Assembly: GCF_002844195.1 (NCBI RefSeq)
Contig: NZ_PEND01000003.1
Coordinates: 434,001-498,000, forward strand
Source of the DNA: Halegenticoccus soli
GTDB taxonomy: Archaea > Halobacteriota > Halobacteria > Halobacteriales > Haloferacaceae
DNA length: 64,000 nucleotides
Reading direction: 5' to 3'
Made by a program: the position numbers and the translations under genes. How positions within the stretch are numbered: the stretch's first letter is position 1; the number at the start of each line of letters is the position of its first letter. The notes under the pieces are model-generated. The model was not told where the DNA came from. It made no database searches and worked only from the letters and a program-made list of their open reading frames with translations. Of this stretch, positions 1 through 9,131 are shown piece after piece.

Positions 1-853
1 GCGAGGTTTCCGGGATGGGGATCGCCGTGATACACACCGTGTTCGAGCCCCATCGTGAAGTACACGTTCGCGACATCTCTCGCAACCCGTTTCGGGTCGT
101 GGCCCTTCGATTCGAGTTCGTCAACGTCGGTGACCTTCGTCCCCTCAACGTAGGTCATAGTGAGCCCTCGTTCCGAGGAAACTTCTTGGTAGACATGTGG
201 GATGACGGCCGCTTCGTTGCCGTCGCGTTCGAAGTTTGACCGGATCTCCGCCATCATTCGGGCTTCCCGCTCGAAGTCGAGTTCCTCCAGAATGATGCGC
301 TCGAAGTCGTCAGCCATGTTTCGGAGCGAAAACTGGAGGCGCTCGGGGGCAAGCAGCATCACCAGCGGGATGAGTCGGCGGATGATGCGAAGATCAGTCT
401 CGATCAGGTCTTTGACGCCAGGCCGTCGAACCTTCACAGCGACTTGGTCACCCAGATACGTCGCTCGATAGACACCTGCGCCAGCGACCCACCCGCAATC
501 GGTTCCGGATCGAAGTCATCGTAGGAGTGATAGCCGACATCGTCGGCGAGGGCGGGGATCATCTCGCGATACGGCCCCGTCGGGACTGCATCCTGCAGCG
601 TGACGACCTCCTCGGCGTACACTGGTGGGACGACGTCAGGGCGAGTCGAGAGGACCTGCCCGATCTTCACGAACGTCGGCCCGAGATCGAGCATGGCGTC
701 GCGAAGCCGGCGGGAACGCTGCGCGTGCGTCTCGCGAGAGATCGAACGGGAACGTCCGAAGAGCAGAAATCGACGTCGGTCGCGAAGGAATAGTATCCCA
801 AACGGGACGAGTTTGCCCAGAATCCGGAAGAGTCGGAGAGAAAATCTGACCAT
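1..853 (-). pseudogene. ABC1/UbiB (AarF) family kinase-like protein, frameshifted and cut by window start
   Basis: The minus strand encodes an ABC1/UbiB atypical kinase. The N-terminal part reads through an LGPTFVKIGQ motif and an AGGSLAQV loop, both typical of the family, which is linked to isoprenoid quinone/lipid metabolism. Translation breaks at about 472-475, where an extra GT dinucleotide (GTGTC for GTC) shifts the frame. In the other frame the protein continues to the window edge with the ATP-binding VAVKV lysine segment, an ERIILEELDFERE segment and the catalytic HGDPHPGN motif. Both halves are well conserved, so this is a recent frameshift or a sequencing error. The frame is open upstream to 985, but the Met at 853 fits the usual family N-terminus better. 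The C-terminus lies outside the window. Confidence 0.8.
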
Positions 854-1122
854 CAGAGTCAACACCGAATTCTCCCGTCGTCCCCTAATAGATACGTGTT
901 GGAGGTGTTCCGAAATCACCATTCGGGTGGGCGCCGAAGCATTCTGATGAATGTCTACCGATCCGATCTGTGGGATGGAGCTCACACCTGATGACGCCTC
1001 CCCACCAACTCGCTTGAACTTGCGTTTGAGGACCGGCGGCGTTTCGTTCTTGCACTCAATTCCCGTCCGCAGACTGCTATTCCTCTGATATTACTAAGGC
1101 ACTTCTCAACGAAGTCTCGCCA

Positions 1123-2253
1123 ATGAGCGCGCTTGACGACGTTACGCGGTATCGTCGTAATAGACAGGACGAGATCGATAGTGCGACCGTCTACGAGGCC
1201 ATGGCCTCAGCGGAGTCTCAACCACAGCTCGCGGAGGTCTATCAGCGCCTTGCGGCGACCGAGCGTGAACACGCGGAGTTCTGGGCCGAAAAACTTCGCG
1301 AGACGGGCGCCGAACGTTCGACGCCACAGCCGTCTTGGAGAGCTCGTGTACTCGCGTGGCTCGCCGGTCACTTCGGCCCTGACGTCGTCGCCCCGACGAT
1401 GCGCGCCGGAGAAGCAACTGGCGGTGCGGGATACGCCACGCAACCCGAAGTCGAGGGAACGGGGATAGCCGCTGACGAGCGGTCCCACGATCGCCTGCTT
1501 GCAGCAATCTCCGAGGCACCTGGCCGTGGCGCAGAAGGGAACGTCCTCGCCCGCCTCGAAGGGCGACATCGAGCAACTAGTGGCAACGCCCTCCGGGCCG
1601 CCGTTCTGGGGGCGAACGACGGCCTCGTGTCGAACCTGAGTCTCGTGATGGGTGTCGCAGGGGCTGCTCTCGACGCGACAGCCATCCTCATTACTGGATT
1701 GGCTGGGCTGCTCGCCGGTGCCGGGTCGATGGCGATGGGCGAGTGGCTCTCCGTCCAGAGTTCGCGGGAACTCTACCAGCGCCAGATCGACATCGAAGCC
1801 GCCGAACTCGCTGAAGTTCCCGAAGAGGAGGAAGAAGAGTTGGCGCTCATCTACGAAGCGAAAGGCCTCTCCCGAGACCAAGCAGAGCAGCTCGCAGAAC
1901 GACTGGTAGCAGATGAGGCCACAGCGCTCGATACACTTGCTCGTGAGGAGTTGGGCATCGATCCCGAGGAGCTGGGCGGGTCTGCCTGGGAAGCTGCAGG
2001 TGCGTCGTTCATCCTCTTCGCACTGGGAGCGATTGTCCCCGTCATCCCGTTCTTCGCATTCACCGGAATCACTGCTGTCGGGACGAGTCTGCTGTTGAGT
2101 GCTATTGCACTCTTTCTAGTTGGTGGGGCGATTACGGTGTTGACGGGCCGTAGCGTTCTGTATTCCGGTGCCAGACAAGTCGTGATCGGACTCGCCGCCG
2201 CGGGACTTACCTACGGCGTTGGGACGCTCATCGGCGTGTCTCTCGCCGGGTGA
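1123..2253 (+). CDS. Ferritin-like domain fused to VIT1/CCC1 iron/manganese transporter
   Basis: This 376-aa protein has two parts. Residues about 1-140 form a ferritin-like four-helix domain with the pattern EIDSATVYEAMA...EREHAEFW and a second ERSHDRLL helix, giving the Glu/His ligands of a di-iron site. Residues about 155-376 are a VIT1/CCC1 transporter domain beginning LRAAVLGANDGLVSNLSLVMG, with about five membrane segments and an acidic cytoplasmic stretch (EVPEEEEEE). The family (membrane-bound ferritin, MbfA-like, or erythrin-VIT) exports or sequesters Fe/Mn. The ATG at 1123 starts the conserved helix directly. The gene stands alone and intact between two damaged genes. Confidence 0.88.
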   Translation: MSALDDVTRYRRNRQDEIDSATVYEAMASAESQPQLAEVYQRLAATEREHAEFWAEKLRETGAERSTPQPSWRARVLAWLAGHFGPDVVAPTMRAGEATGGAGYATQPEVEGTGIAADERSHDRLLAAISEAPGRGAEGNVLARLEGRHRATSGNALRAAVLGANDGLVSNLSLVMGVAGAALDATAILITGLAGLLAGAGSMAMGEWLSVQSSRELYQRQIDIEAAELAEVPEEEEEELALIYEAKGLSRDQAEQLAERLVADEATALDTLAREELGIDPEELGGSAWEAAGASFILFALGAIVPVIPFFAFTGITAVGTSLLLSAIALFLVGGAITVLTGRSVLYSGARQVVIGLAAAGLTYGVGTLIGVSLAG

Positions 2254-2430
2254 ACGAGGAAGACGGGAAATTGGCGATGGGGCTCGAAGAGACGGGTGGT
2301 TACTCGGCCGAGAAACTCGACATCGAGCGAAGTGACCATGTTCGAGAGATCAGACAATGATTCGCGCGGCTTCGTAACTGGTTAGACTGCTCAAAATCCA
2401 GTTGAGACGAACTACCTCTTAAGTTCAGGA

Positions 2431-2733
2431 TTATTCCTGTAATGGGGGCTGCAGTCCTACCGTTTCGAGATACTGGTTCTCCCAGTCCCTTCGGGCCTCG
2501 ATTTCACGGACATCACGCGGTGTGATCGTATAGACGTTAGCCCGTTCATCGAGTTCCCCTTTCTCCAGTAAGCAGTTCTCGACGAGATTATCGAGGTTCG
2601 GATAGAGTCGCCCGTGATTGATCTCTTGCTCGTAATAGTCGTCGAGTTCGGTCTTTACCGCGAGCCCGTGTGTCTCCTTGAGCCCAATGATCACGTACAA
2701 GATATCCCGCTAGAACCCAATTAGATCGTGCAT
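2431..2733 (-). pseudogene. PadR-family transcriptional regulator with in-frame amber codon
   Basis: This is a winged-helix PadR regulator of about 100 aa, with the recognition segment EINHGRLYPNLDNLVE. Read from the ATG at 2733 the product starts MHDLIGF, then meets TAG (2710-2712), then continues RDILYVIIGLKETHGLAVK. The paralogue at 59252-59545 starts MHDLTGFQRDLLYVI, so the stop replaces a Gln codon (CAG to TAG). The rest of the frame is intact. Translation could restart at the TTG at 2700, but the first helix would be lost. PadR proteins usually repress a neighbouring gene. Here the neighbours are also remnants, so this is probably a recently inactivated copy. Confidence 0.75.
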
Positions 2734-2762
2734 CCGTCTATTCCCTATACTTCTACGAGCGC

Positions 2763-3077
2763 GTGAGTCGTGGTGTGAACTACTCGCTCGAGCTGCTCAT
2801 CCCATCAGTCGTGTTCGAGCGCACCCGTGTCGCGTTTCCAATACTCACAGAGGAACCGCTGGATGACGAGAATGTGAGTCTGCGTACTGCATCGATCCCT
2901 TTCAGTTTCGGGCTCGGGGTCGTCGATTCAGCCGAATCAGGCATCATCGTCTTCACGGATCAAGGCGTGCGTGGAATCCCCGTGAACGACACCACAGAAG
3001 CGCTCGACTGGGCGACAAACCAGTATGAACGCGCGAAACAGGGTGCTAACCCGGTTTTCCTCCGAGGCCGTGTCTAA
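2763..3077 (+). pseudogene. C-terminal remnant of FilR1/DUF1724-type HTH regulator
   Basis: The 104-aa frame resembles the C-terminal half of haloarchaeal winged-helix regulators with a FilR1 (DUF1724) domain. It reads a VNYSLELLIPSVVFE strand-helix, then SFGLGVVDSAESGIIVFTDQGVRG, then a final TTEALDWATNQYERAK helix. The N-terminal DNA-binding domain is absent. The frame is open upstream into the start of the opposite-strand PadR gene, but no HTH sequence appears there, so the 5' half has been lost. It could be expressed from the GTG at 2763 as a free sensor domain, though a relic is more likely. Confidence 0.5.
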
Positions 3078-3775
3078 CTAAGAGGAAGATCAGCTGTCTA
3101 GTTACTATTCAAGCCATACACTCCTGAATAGAAATTACGCATTAAATCCCTCCTCCGAGACTGTGTAGACTTGACTACGATTACTCCCACCCGATTTGAT
3201 GAAGGCTGCTGATGACCGTCTCTTTGTTTAGCGGTGAGAGGGGTGGATCAAGGCTCTTGTAGCTGTCTGTCTTTCGAGACTTCAATCGGAAAGCGGCCCA
3301 TCGCTTTTTGCCAAGGAACACGGACAACTTACTGCCACAAACTTACACCCGCTAACACCCGGTGTTAGCTGCCGACTTCTGGGTCTATTTCTTATCTTCA
3401 ATATCCACGCTAACCTCGTGAACCACGCTCTCTATTTCGCCGATATCACGCATAACACGCCCTCAGACCCGGGGAATTCCGTCACTCCGGTTCCGAAAAC
3501 GTCAGGATCTCGAGCTAACAGGTGGTGTGAGCTGGATCACGACCCTCACCGACAGCAACGCTGCCGCTTGCTGCCGCTTTCGAAAATCCACCACAGACTA
3601 GCTCACACCCAAGAACAAGACCGCTTGGACCGTACCACAACCGTGGTTATACTATCGGGGGCGGAATCCCCGTGAATAGAACCGCACGAGTGAGCACCAC
3701 GGACCATCGCTGACACCCACCACCGGTGGCCGAGCTCACACCACCGGTTAGCTCTCGGCTTTGACACATAGACAT
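3078..3775. repeat. Intergenic region with 19-nt inverted repeats (iteron/operator-like)
   Basis: No convincing gene lies here. The stretch holds three 19-nt dyads with the same geometry, two 7-nt arms around a 5-nt centre. They are at 3351-3369 (GCTAACA-N5-TGTTAGC, perfect), 3514-3532 (GCTAACA-N5-TGTGAGC, 6 of 7 paired) and 3734-3752 (GCTCACA-N5-GGTTAGC, imperfect). There is also a half site, GCTCACA, at 3601. The cluster lies just 3' of the minus-strand gene at 3776. A related gene at 53024 has similar dyads in the same relative place. A plus-strand frame at 3418-3675 has no family features and I do not call it. Confidence 0.5.
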
Positions 3776-4189
3776 CTACAGACCCTCCTGGTCGAGGTAG
3801 ATCACGAGCTTGTTCGTCTCTCCCGAAAAATCAAGCTCACAGCGCCGAGGCGAGTCCTGAACGAGTTCATGAATCTTCTCGAAGACACGCTTGACCTGCG
3901 AGGTGGTCAGGTTCTCATCGCGTCCCAACCTCACTTCACAAGCGACTGCCGGACTGTTGAATGTGATCTGCCAACCAACGTTGTCCGTTATCGGCATCCC
4001 AATTTCACCAGCATACGCGAGCAGATCACGCGCCCGGTAGTGCACTTGGTAGACGCGATTGGCCAGGTCCTCTGGCCCATTCCGCGGTAGCTGTGTGATC
4101 TTCTCCTGCCCGGCAACCGCTCCGTCAGTGAATTCAGCGTCTACTTCGTCGACGAGCGCATGCAGCTTTCGTGTGAGCTGTGCATACAT
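3776..4189 (-). CDS. Plasmid-type haloarchaeal protein of unknown function (short relative of the 53024 protein)
   Basis: This protein of about 137 aa starts MYAQLTRKLHALVDEVDAEF. An upstream in-frame Met at 4243 would add an Arg-rich extension. I do not recognise a named family. The C-terminal about 90 residues share a pattern with the last third of the protein at 53024-53899: RVYxVHxRAR, then a GExGxxIxD segment, a charged strand, a VxRxxEKIxEL helix, a SPxxC segment and a terminal beta-strand. Both genes are minus-strand and both are followed by CTnACA-type inverted repeats. This suggests a DNA-associated plasmid or virus function, but that is inference. Confidence 0.55.
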   Translation of the reverse strand: MYAQLTRKLHALVDEVDAEFTDGAVAGQEKITQLPRNGPEDLANRVYQVHYRARDLLAYAGEIGMPITDNVGWQITFNSPAVACEVRLGRDENLTTSQVKRVFEKIHELVQDSPRRCELDFSGETNKLVIYLDQEGL

Positions 4190-4271
4190 GACCCGCCTTG
4201 AATACTTCTTTATGCGTCTCCGTCGGTGGTAAGAGAATGGCACCTTATGATTGGAGTGAACACTTTCTGAA

Positions 4272-4466
4272 GTGTATAACTGTATGCAGTCATTGTATGT
4301 TAGTTTGTTGGGTATTCGTAATGTGCAGCCAGATACGGAAGATAGAGGTGAGGAGGAAATAGTAACACAAGATATTCGTAAAAATTTTCCAGAGCCATAT
4401 ACAGCTGTGAAATTATCGCTGACTCAGCTCGTTATCGCTGTGCAAAAACTGTATGAACTTGAATAA
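4272..4466 (+). CDS. Possible small ORF, unknown
   Basis: A 64-aa AT-rich frame sits in an otherwise empty interval between the gene ending at 4243 and the beta-helix pseudogene. It has an acidic middle (DTEDRGEEEIV) and a helical end. Base composition differs from the flanking genes. No homology is recognised, and it may be a chance frame. Confidence 0.2.
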   Translation: MYNCMQSLYVSLLGIRNVQPDTEDRGEEEIVTQDIRKNFPEPYTAVKLSLTQLVIAVQKLYELE

Positions 4467-4555
4467 ATCTAAACTGAGTCGACGAATAAAGACCTTACAA
4501 CTCATACTGGAGGGTCCATCACGGAGTAACCCTCGCCCTCAGTAGTCAGCAAGCC

Positions 4556-5527
4556 GTGATCCGCCACGGGCGCGTTGAGGCAATTCACGGCTATGAGGTC
4601 ATGGACGGCCAATACACCGGCGAGAGCATCCTCTTCAAAATTGGCATTCCCGATGATCCGCACACGGGCCACCTCATCTTTGGCGGCTTCATCTTCGATT
4701 GGGGATGGCACAAAGACGCCGGCATGCAAGCACTCGCCGCGCTCGTCGACCTCATCAACATGCGCACCGGCAGCCGCCACTACGAGGATACCATCAATAC
4801 GCGCTCGACCTCCGGACCTGCGGGGACAAACCCCTCCTGGAGTACGTCCGGAATCACTGGGGCGCCCGGACAAGAGGGGACGATGGTCTTCTCGCGGATT
4901 CAGACCGGCGGCTGGCCTGATAACGGATTGTACGTCAAAGGCGGCGACGGGCGGAAGATTGTCACGAACTGTGTCGCCGTCAATTCGAACGTCGCGAACA
5001 TCCGGACGAACGGCGGCGACGCCTGACGGCCCGTCTCCTGGATCGACGGCGCCGAGACACAAGCGGAAGCCGGCGCGAACGCTTCGGGCGGCGACGTCGG
5101 TCTCACAGAGAGCGCGAACCAGAGCGGAGATACCGGACGAGAGGCGCAACAGCGCCCACAGTATCCGCATTCAACGATTGAGAACTGCCTCGTCGTTGTC
5201 GACCGCCCGCTCGATAAGACGTTCATCAATCAGCGCGGTGTCCGCCTCGACGACGGCGCGCCCATTCTCCGTAACTCGCGAATTATCCTGAAGCGCCCGA
5301 ACGGCTACGGTGCGACTGTCCTCGCGCCGACGAACGGCGCTCACGTCGAAAACGTCGATATCGACCTGCACGCCGAAACGATCGGCCTCATCGTCAACGG
5401 AGTGAACGCGACCGTCGAGGGGCTCCGCGTCCGAACCCACGGCTTCGATGGCTCGCGGACGAACGCGCTCGTCGGCCACGGCGACTTTTCTGACGTGCTG
5501 CTCGATGGTGTGCCGCTTTCCGTCTAA
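4556..5527 (+). pseudogene. Right-handed beta-helix repeat protein, C-terminal part with in-frame TGA
   Basis: One reading frame runs from before 4556 to TAA at 5525-5527 and is interrupted once by TGA at 5024-5026, most simply a CGA (Arg) to TGA change. It encodes parallel beta-helix rungs: TMVFSRIQTGGWPDNGLYVKG, RKIVTNCVAVNSNVANIR, then STIENCLVVVDRPLDKTF, GVRLDDGAPILRNSRIIL and GAHVENVDIDLHAETIGL. Haloarchaea encode many such secreted or surface right-handed beta-helix proteins (polysaccharide lyase or adhesin folds). The frame is open only to about 4488 and lacks a signal peptide, so the 5' end is missing too. It is probably a decayed gene. Confidence 0.65.
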
Positions 5528-5552
5528 CTTCCGTTCATCTCTTTAGAATTAC

Positions 5553-5828
5553 ATGCTTCTGTGGAGCGTTGATGGTACTCTGTCTCTGGGTGGCTCGATT
5601 CCGAAAGAGGTGGCACGCCGGTACGTCGAAGTAGTGTGGAACAGGGGTGACATCAACGCGATGGACGAGATCCTGACTGCGCACCAACTCTACCACGACC
5701 CAACTGGCGACGCCGAAGAACCTCTTTCGGAGTTCAAGGACTTCATCCAGGGATATCGGCAGGCGTTTCCAGATTTGCACCTTAAGGTAGATCGTTACAT
5801 CGCCGAAGGCGACTCTGTCACGTTTTGA
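5553..5828 (+). pseudogene. SnoaL-like ester cyclase, 3' truncated
   Basis: The 91-aa product matches the start of SnoaL/ester-cyclase (NTF2-fold) proteins: VARRYVEVVWNRGDINAMDEI, then YHDPTGDAEEPLSEFKDFIQGYRQAFPDLHLKVDRYIAEGDSV. Family members are about 130-140 aa and go on with two or three more beta-strands after the EGD motif. Here the frame ends in VTF-stop, so the last third is missing. The next 80 bp carry no continuation I can see. It is a truncated relic unless the short form is functional. Confidence 0.6.
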
Positions 5829-5910
5829 AGCTAGTCGTGATCGACAATCGTGCGTCGAAGCGTACCTCTACAGTCTGCATGCAACTGAGCGTTAAAGATC
5901 GACTTGGGTT

Positions 5911-7611
5911 CTAGAGTCGGTAGACAGTGGCTTCATACGGCCGGAATTCATGCCGTTTTGGGTTGGTTGAGGTGCTCTCATAATTGGTGATGAGTACTTT
6001 TGCATTGGCAGTGTTGATTGACGGACAGTCGAAGGTGGTGGGCTTATCCGACCAGTTGAGAACTACCAGTATCGTCTCATCGCCGAGTGTTCGTCTGTAA
6101 GCGTAGATCTGTTCGTCGTTGGGGAGTAAGAGGTTGTACTCACCGTATACCAGCACATCCTCGGCATGCCGGAGGTCGATCAATTCCTTGTAGTACTGCC
6201 AGATCGAATCCGTGTCATCGATGGCCGACTCAACGTTGATACTTGTGTAGTTTCTGTTGAGTTTGAGCCACGGTTCGCTGTCGGTGAACCCTGCATTGGT
6301 CTCGCTGGACCACTGCATCGGCGTCCGTGAGTGATCGCGACTTCGGTAGTTGACGAGGTCGGCAGCTTCTTCGTAGGATTCAATCCGGCCCTCAGCAAGC
6401 AGCATTTCGACAATCCCGGTTGTCATCGGGTCGTCGATCTCATCGAGACTCACAAACTCGGCGTTCGTCATACCGATTTCATCTCCTTGGTAGATGTACG
6501 GGGTTCCACGGAGTGTCAACAGAAACGTTGCGATGAGTTTAGCGCTCTCTCTATGATAGCCCTCGTCGTCGCCGAACCGTGAGAGAATCCGTGGCAAGTC
6601 GTGATTTCCGAGAAATACCGCATCCCACCACTCTCCGGCTAGTTCGTTCTGACAGCGGGTCATGATCGCTTTGAACTCCGAGAGGTCCCATTTGCCCCAT
6701 CCATCGAGGGTCCATTGTCCCTCTGGTCCCTCGTCGACGGTGAGATGGTTAAATTGAAAAGCCATATCCAAGCCACCGCCGCCCTCTACAAGGTATTCTG
6801 CGGTTTGATCGATGCTTGTTTCTCCCATCTCACCGACGGTCATCACGTCGTAGTCCGCGAGGGTGTCGTCATATACCTCTTGGAGGTACGTGTGGATGTG
6901 AGGACCATGGCTGTAGTGTTCTACTCCAACGAGCGTGCGGTCTGGATCACCGTCTGGAAGTCCTTCCGTTTTCGAGATGAAATTAATGGCATCCATGCGG
7001 AAGCCGTCAATTCCTTTTTCCAGCCACCAGGTAACCATCTCCTTGATGTCTTCGCGGACGTCAGGGTTCCGCCAATTCAGATCTGGTTGGTTCTCGTCGA
7101 ATAGGTGGAGATACCATTGTCCGCGTTTCTCATCGTAGGTCCATGCTGGCCCACCGAAGATGGAGTTCCAATTGTTCGGTGGGTTGTCCGGTGCGCCATC
7201 CCGCCAGTAGTAGTAGTCTTCGTATTTGCCGTCACGTTGTCGAGACCGCTGAAACCACTCATGTTCCTTCGAGGTATGGTTGATAACGAGATCCATGATC
7301 AACCGCATATCCCGTGTGTGTAACTCCGCCAGTAACGTCTCCCAGTCAGCCATCGTGCCGAACTCATTCATAATGGCACGATAGTTGCGGATATCATATC
7401 CATTATCGGCATTTGGGGAATCGTATACTGGGCAAAGCCAGATGACGTCTACGCCCAATTTGTCGAGATATGTAACCTTATCTGTGATTCCCGGAATATC
7501 GCCAATTCCATCACTATCGCTATCGTTGAAACTCCTCGGATAGATCTGATAGACGACTGCTTCCTTCCACCATTCCGTATCGACCTGTTCAAGTACGGTG
7601 TGTTGACTCAT
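5911..7611 (-). CDS. GH13 alpha-glucosidase / oligo-1,6-glucosidase
   Basis: This 566-aa glycoside hydrolase family 13 enzyme is complete. It starts with WWKEAVVYQIYPRSFNDSDSDGIGD (residues about 14-38) and carries region I DLVINH (107-112), nucleophile Asp207 in GFRMDAINF, acid/base Glu261 in TVGEM, and NHD (336-338) as the third catalytic segment. The pattern and length match oligo-1,6-glucosidase/alpha-glucosidase of the MalL/AglA group, which releases glucose from maltose- or isomaltose-type oligosaccharides in the cytoplasm. There is no signal peptide. Together with the divergent ABC importer 1.5 kb away it suggests uptake of intact oligosaccharides and intracellular hydrolysis. Confidence 0.9.
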   Translation of the reverse strand: MSQHTVLEQVDTEWWKEAVVYQIYPRSFNDSDSDGIGDIPGITDKVTYLDKLGVDVIWLCPVYDSPNADNGYDIRNYRAIMNEFGTMADWETLLAELHTRDMRLIMDLVINHTSKEHEWFQRSRQRDGKYEDYYYWRDGAPDNPPNNWNSIFGGPAWTYDEKRGQWYLHLFDENQPDLNWRNPDVREDIKEMVTWWLEKGIDGFRMDAINFISKTEGLPDGDPDRTLVGVEHYSHGPHIHTYLQEVYDDTLADYDVMTVGEMGETSIDQTAEYLVEGGGGLDMAFQFNHLTVDEGPEGQWTLDGWGKWDLSEFKAIMTRCQNELAGEWWDAVFLGNHDLPRILSRFGDDEGYHRESAKLIATFLLTLRGTPYIYQGDEIGMTNAEFVSLDEIDDPMTTGIVEMLLAEGRIESYEEAADLVNYRSRDHSRTPMQWSSETNAGFTDSEPWLKLNRNYTSINVESAIDDTDSIWQYYKELIDLRHAEDVLVYGEYNLLLPNDEQIYAYRRTLGDETILVVLNWSDKPTTFDCPSINTANAKVLITNYESTSTNPKRHEFRPYEATVYRL

Positions 7612-7710
7612 TCTTGGAGTGAAATCCGTTTCCAGATTAGATTCGACCGCTCGATCGCTTCGAGTGACCGATCATCGAAAGGGATGGTAACCACACTTCT
7701 ACCCCTCTCG

Positions 7711-8805
7711 TCAGTCAGCATTTGGGATCGGTTTAGCGGTGTTCTGTAGCGCTACCGTCTGACTGCTTTCTGAGGACCGATAGATGGCATCGATGACACG
7801 CTGAACGGTAATCCCCTCTTCAACGGTGTTGTGATCGGGGTGTTCTCCTGTGCGCACACCCTCAAGGAAGACCGCCTGTTCGGCTTGGTGGGTGTTGCTT
7901 TGCTGGGTTGTAACAGTACTTTCGATGAGGTGGTTTAAACCACCAAATCCTGCTTCGTAGAGCGTCAATTCATGTGTTCCTCGGTCGAATTTTGCTCCTG
8001 CCTCGGTGCCACGAATAATGAATTCGTCGTTCGTTGGACGATTGGTCGCCCATGCAACCTCCAGCGAAATGGTCCGGCCCTCAGTACAGCGGATGAATGC
8101 ACTCACCGAGTCATCAACGTTGAAATCTGCAGGTCCAGCATCCTTGCCCCACATTTCGACGAACGTATAGTCGTCACGTCCGCCGAATTGCGACCGTGTG
8201 GCGCCTGCCACCTCAACAACCTTCGGGTAATCGAGAAAGTAGAGCGCAAGGTCAATGGCATGGACACCGAGGTCGATGAGGGCCCCGCCACCCGCGATAT
8301 CCTTGTTCGTAAACCACGACCCGCGGCCGGGGATACCCCGTTGTCGAATATAATTCGCTTCAATATGCGTTATCTCACCGAATCGGCCCTCACGCTGGTA
8401 GTCTTTGATGACCTTAGCGGCGTTGCTGAAGCGATTGTTGAAGCCGACCATACAGAACCCGTCAGCCTTGGTGGCAGTGGAGGCAATACGATCTGCACTC
8501 TCAAGGGAGTGCGCAAGCGGTTTTTCCAGGAGCACATCAAGTCCAGCGTTGAGTGCGCTGACAGCATACTCCTCGTGGAAGCGATTTGGCGTCGTGATAA
8601 CGACCGCGTCGGCGACTTCATAGAGAGCGTCCGCGTCCTCGTACGCAGGGGCTCCGAACGATGCTTCGAATCGTGTGCGAGCTGTCTCATCGATGTCAAG
8701 GCCACCTACGAGGTCTGCATCAAGTGCTTCCAGTTGTGCCGCATGGTGATGGCCAATGTTCCCGAGACCAATCAGGCCAACTCGTGGTCGACGAGCAACG
8801 CTCAT
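7711..8805 (-). CDS. Gfo/Idh/MocA family NAD(P)-dependent oxidoreductase
   Basis: This protein of about 364 aa has an N-terminal Rossmann fold with RVGLIGLGNIGHHHAAQL (GxGxxG), a family-typical VVITTPNRFHEEYAVSAL segment and the EKPLA motif whose Lys is catalytic in inositol and glucose-fructose dehydrogenases. The C-terminal alpha/beta domain includes GGGALIDLGVHAIDL with the conserved Asp/His of the active site. It probably oxidises or isomerises a sugar or cyclitol. The Met at 8805 (MSVARRPRVG) is preferred to the one at 8814. It is co-oriented with the GH13 gene about 100 bp downstream and divergent from the ABC importer, so it is likely part of the same sugar regulon. Confidence 0.88.
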   Translation of the reverse strand: MSVARRPRVGLIGLGNIGHHHAAQLEALDADLVGGLDIDETARTRFEASFGAPAYEDADALYEVADAVVITTPNRFHEEYAVSALNAGLDVLLEKPLAHSLESADRIASTATKADGFCMVGFNNRFSNAAKVIKDYQREGRFGEITHIEANYIRQRGIPGRGSWFTNKDIAGGGALIDLGVHAIDLALYFLDYPKVVEVAGATRSQFGGRDDYTFVEMWGKDAGPADFNVDDSVSAFIRCTEGRTISLEVAWATNRPTNDEFIIRGTEAGAKFDRGTHELTLYEAGFGGLNHLIESTVTTQQSNTHQAEQAVFLEGVRTGEHPDHNTVEEGITVQRVIDAIYRSSESSQTVALQNTAKPIPNAD

Positions 8806-9131
8806 GCGCCCCACCCCTGGCCGAAGCGGTGTTCCGAGTTTGATCTTTCTGCGTGAACAAACTCGCTGGATCCACCAGAGTGATCCCAGTGTATTGGATC
8901 TCCATTAGCCTGGCCCTTTCTTGGAACAGTCCGCGAAGAATCATTACACAGTACTGGTCGTGGCTGCCGAAATGTGGGTTGGATCTTCATTGTGTGGAAT
9001 TCATCTGTGAGCGATACTGCTCTGTTCACTAACCCCCAAAGAAGCACGATGACTTAAATTCGATCAAAATCTTAACCTTCTGCTTGATTCAAAATCCTTA
9101 TGGTAGGGTGTGTCACAACTGTGGATGCACC
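8806..9131. promoter_or_regulatory. Divergent intergenic region of the sugar locus
   Basis: About 325 bp separate the minus-strand dehydrogenase from the plus-strand ABC operon. It contains AT-rich stretches at about 9050-9080 (ACTTAAATTCG, AATCTTAACC) that could serve as the archaeal TATA region of the ABC operon. No clear dyad operator was found by eye. It is a likely place for control by the TrmB protein encoded at the end of the locus. Confidence 0.35.

Noticed and set aside
1142-1881. Minus-strand frames of 144 and 224 aa opposite the VIT1 gene
   Set aside because: Antisense shadows of a well-supported membrane protein gene.
2710-2712. Amber codon considered as pyrrolysine or other recoding
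   Set aside because: The paralogue has Gln at this place, and haloarchaea are not known to use pyrrolysine. A nonsense mutation is simpler.
3418-3675. Plus-strand frame of 85 aa
   Set aside because: Composition is not haloarchaeal-protein-like and it overlaps the inverted repeats.
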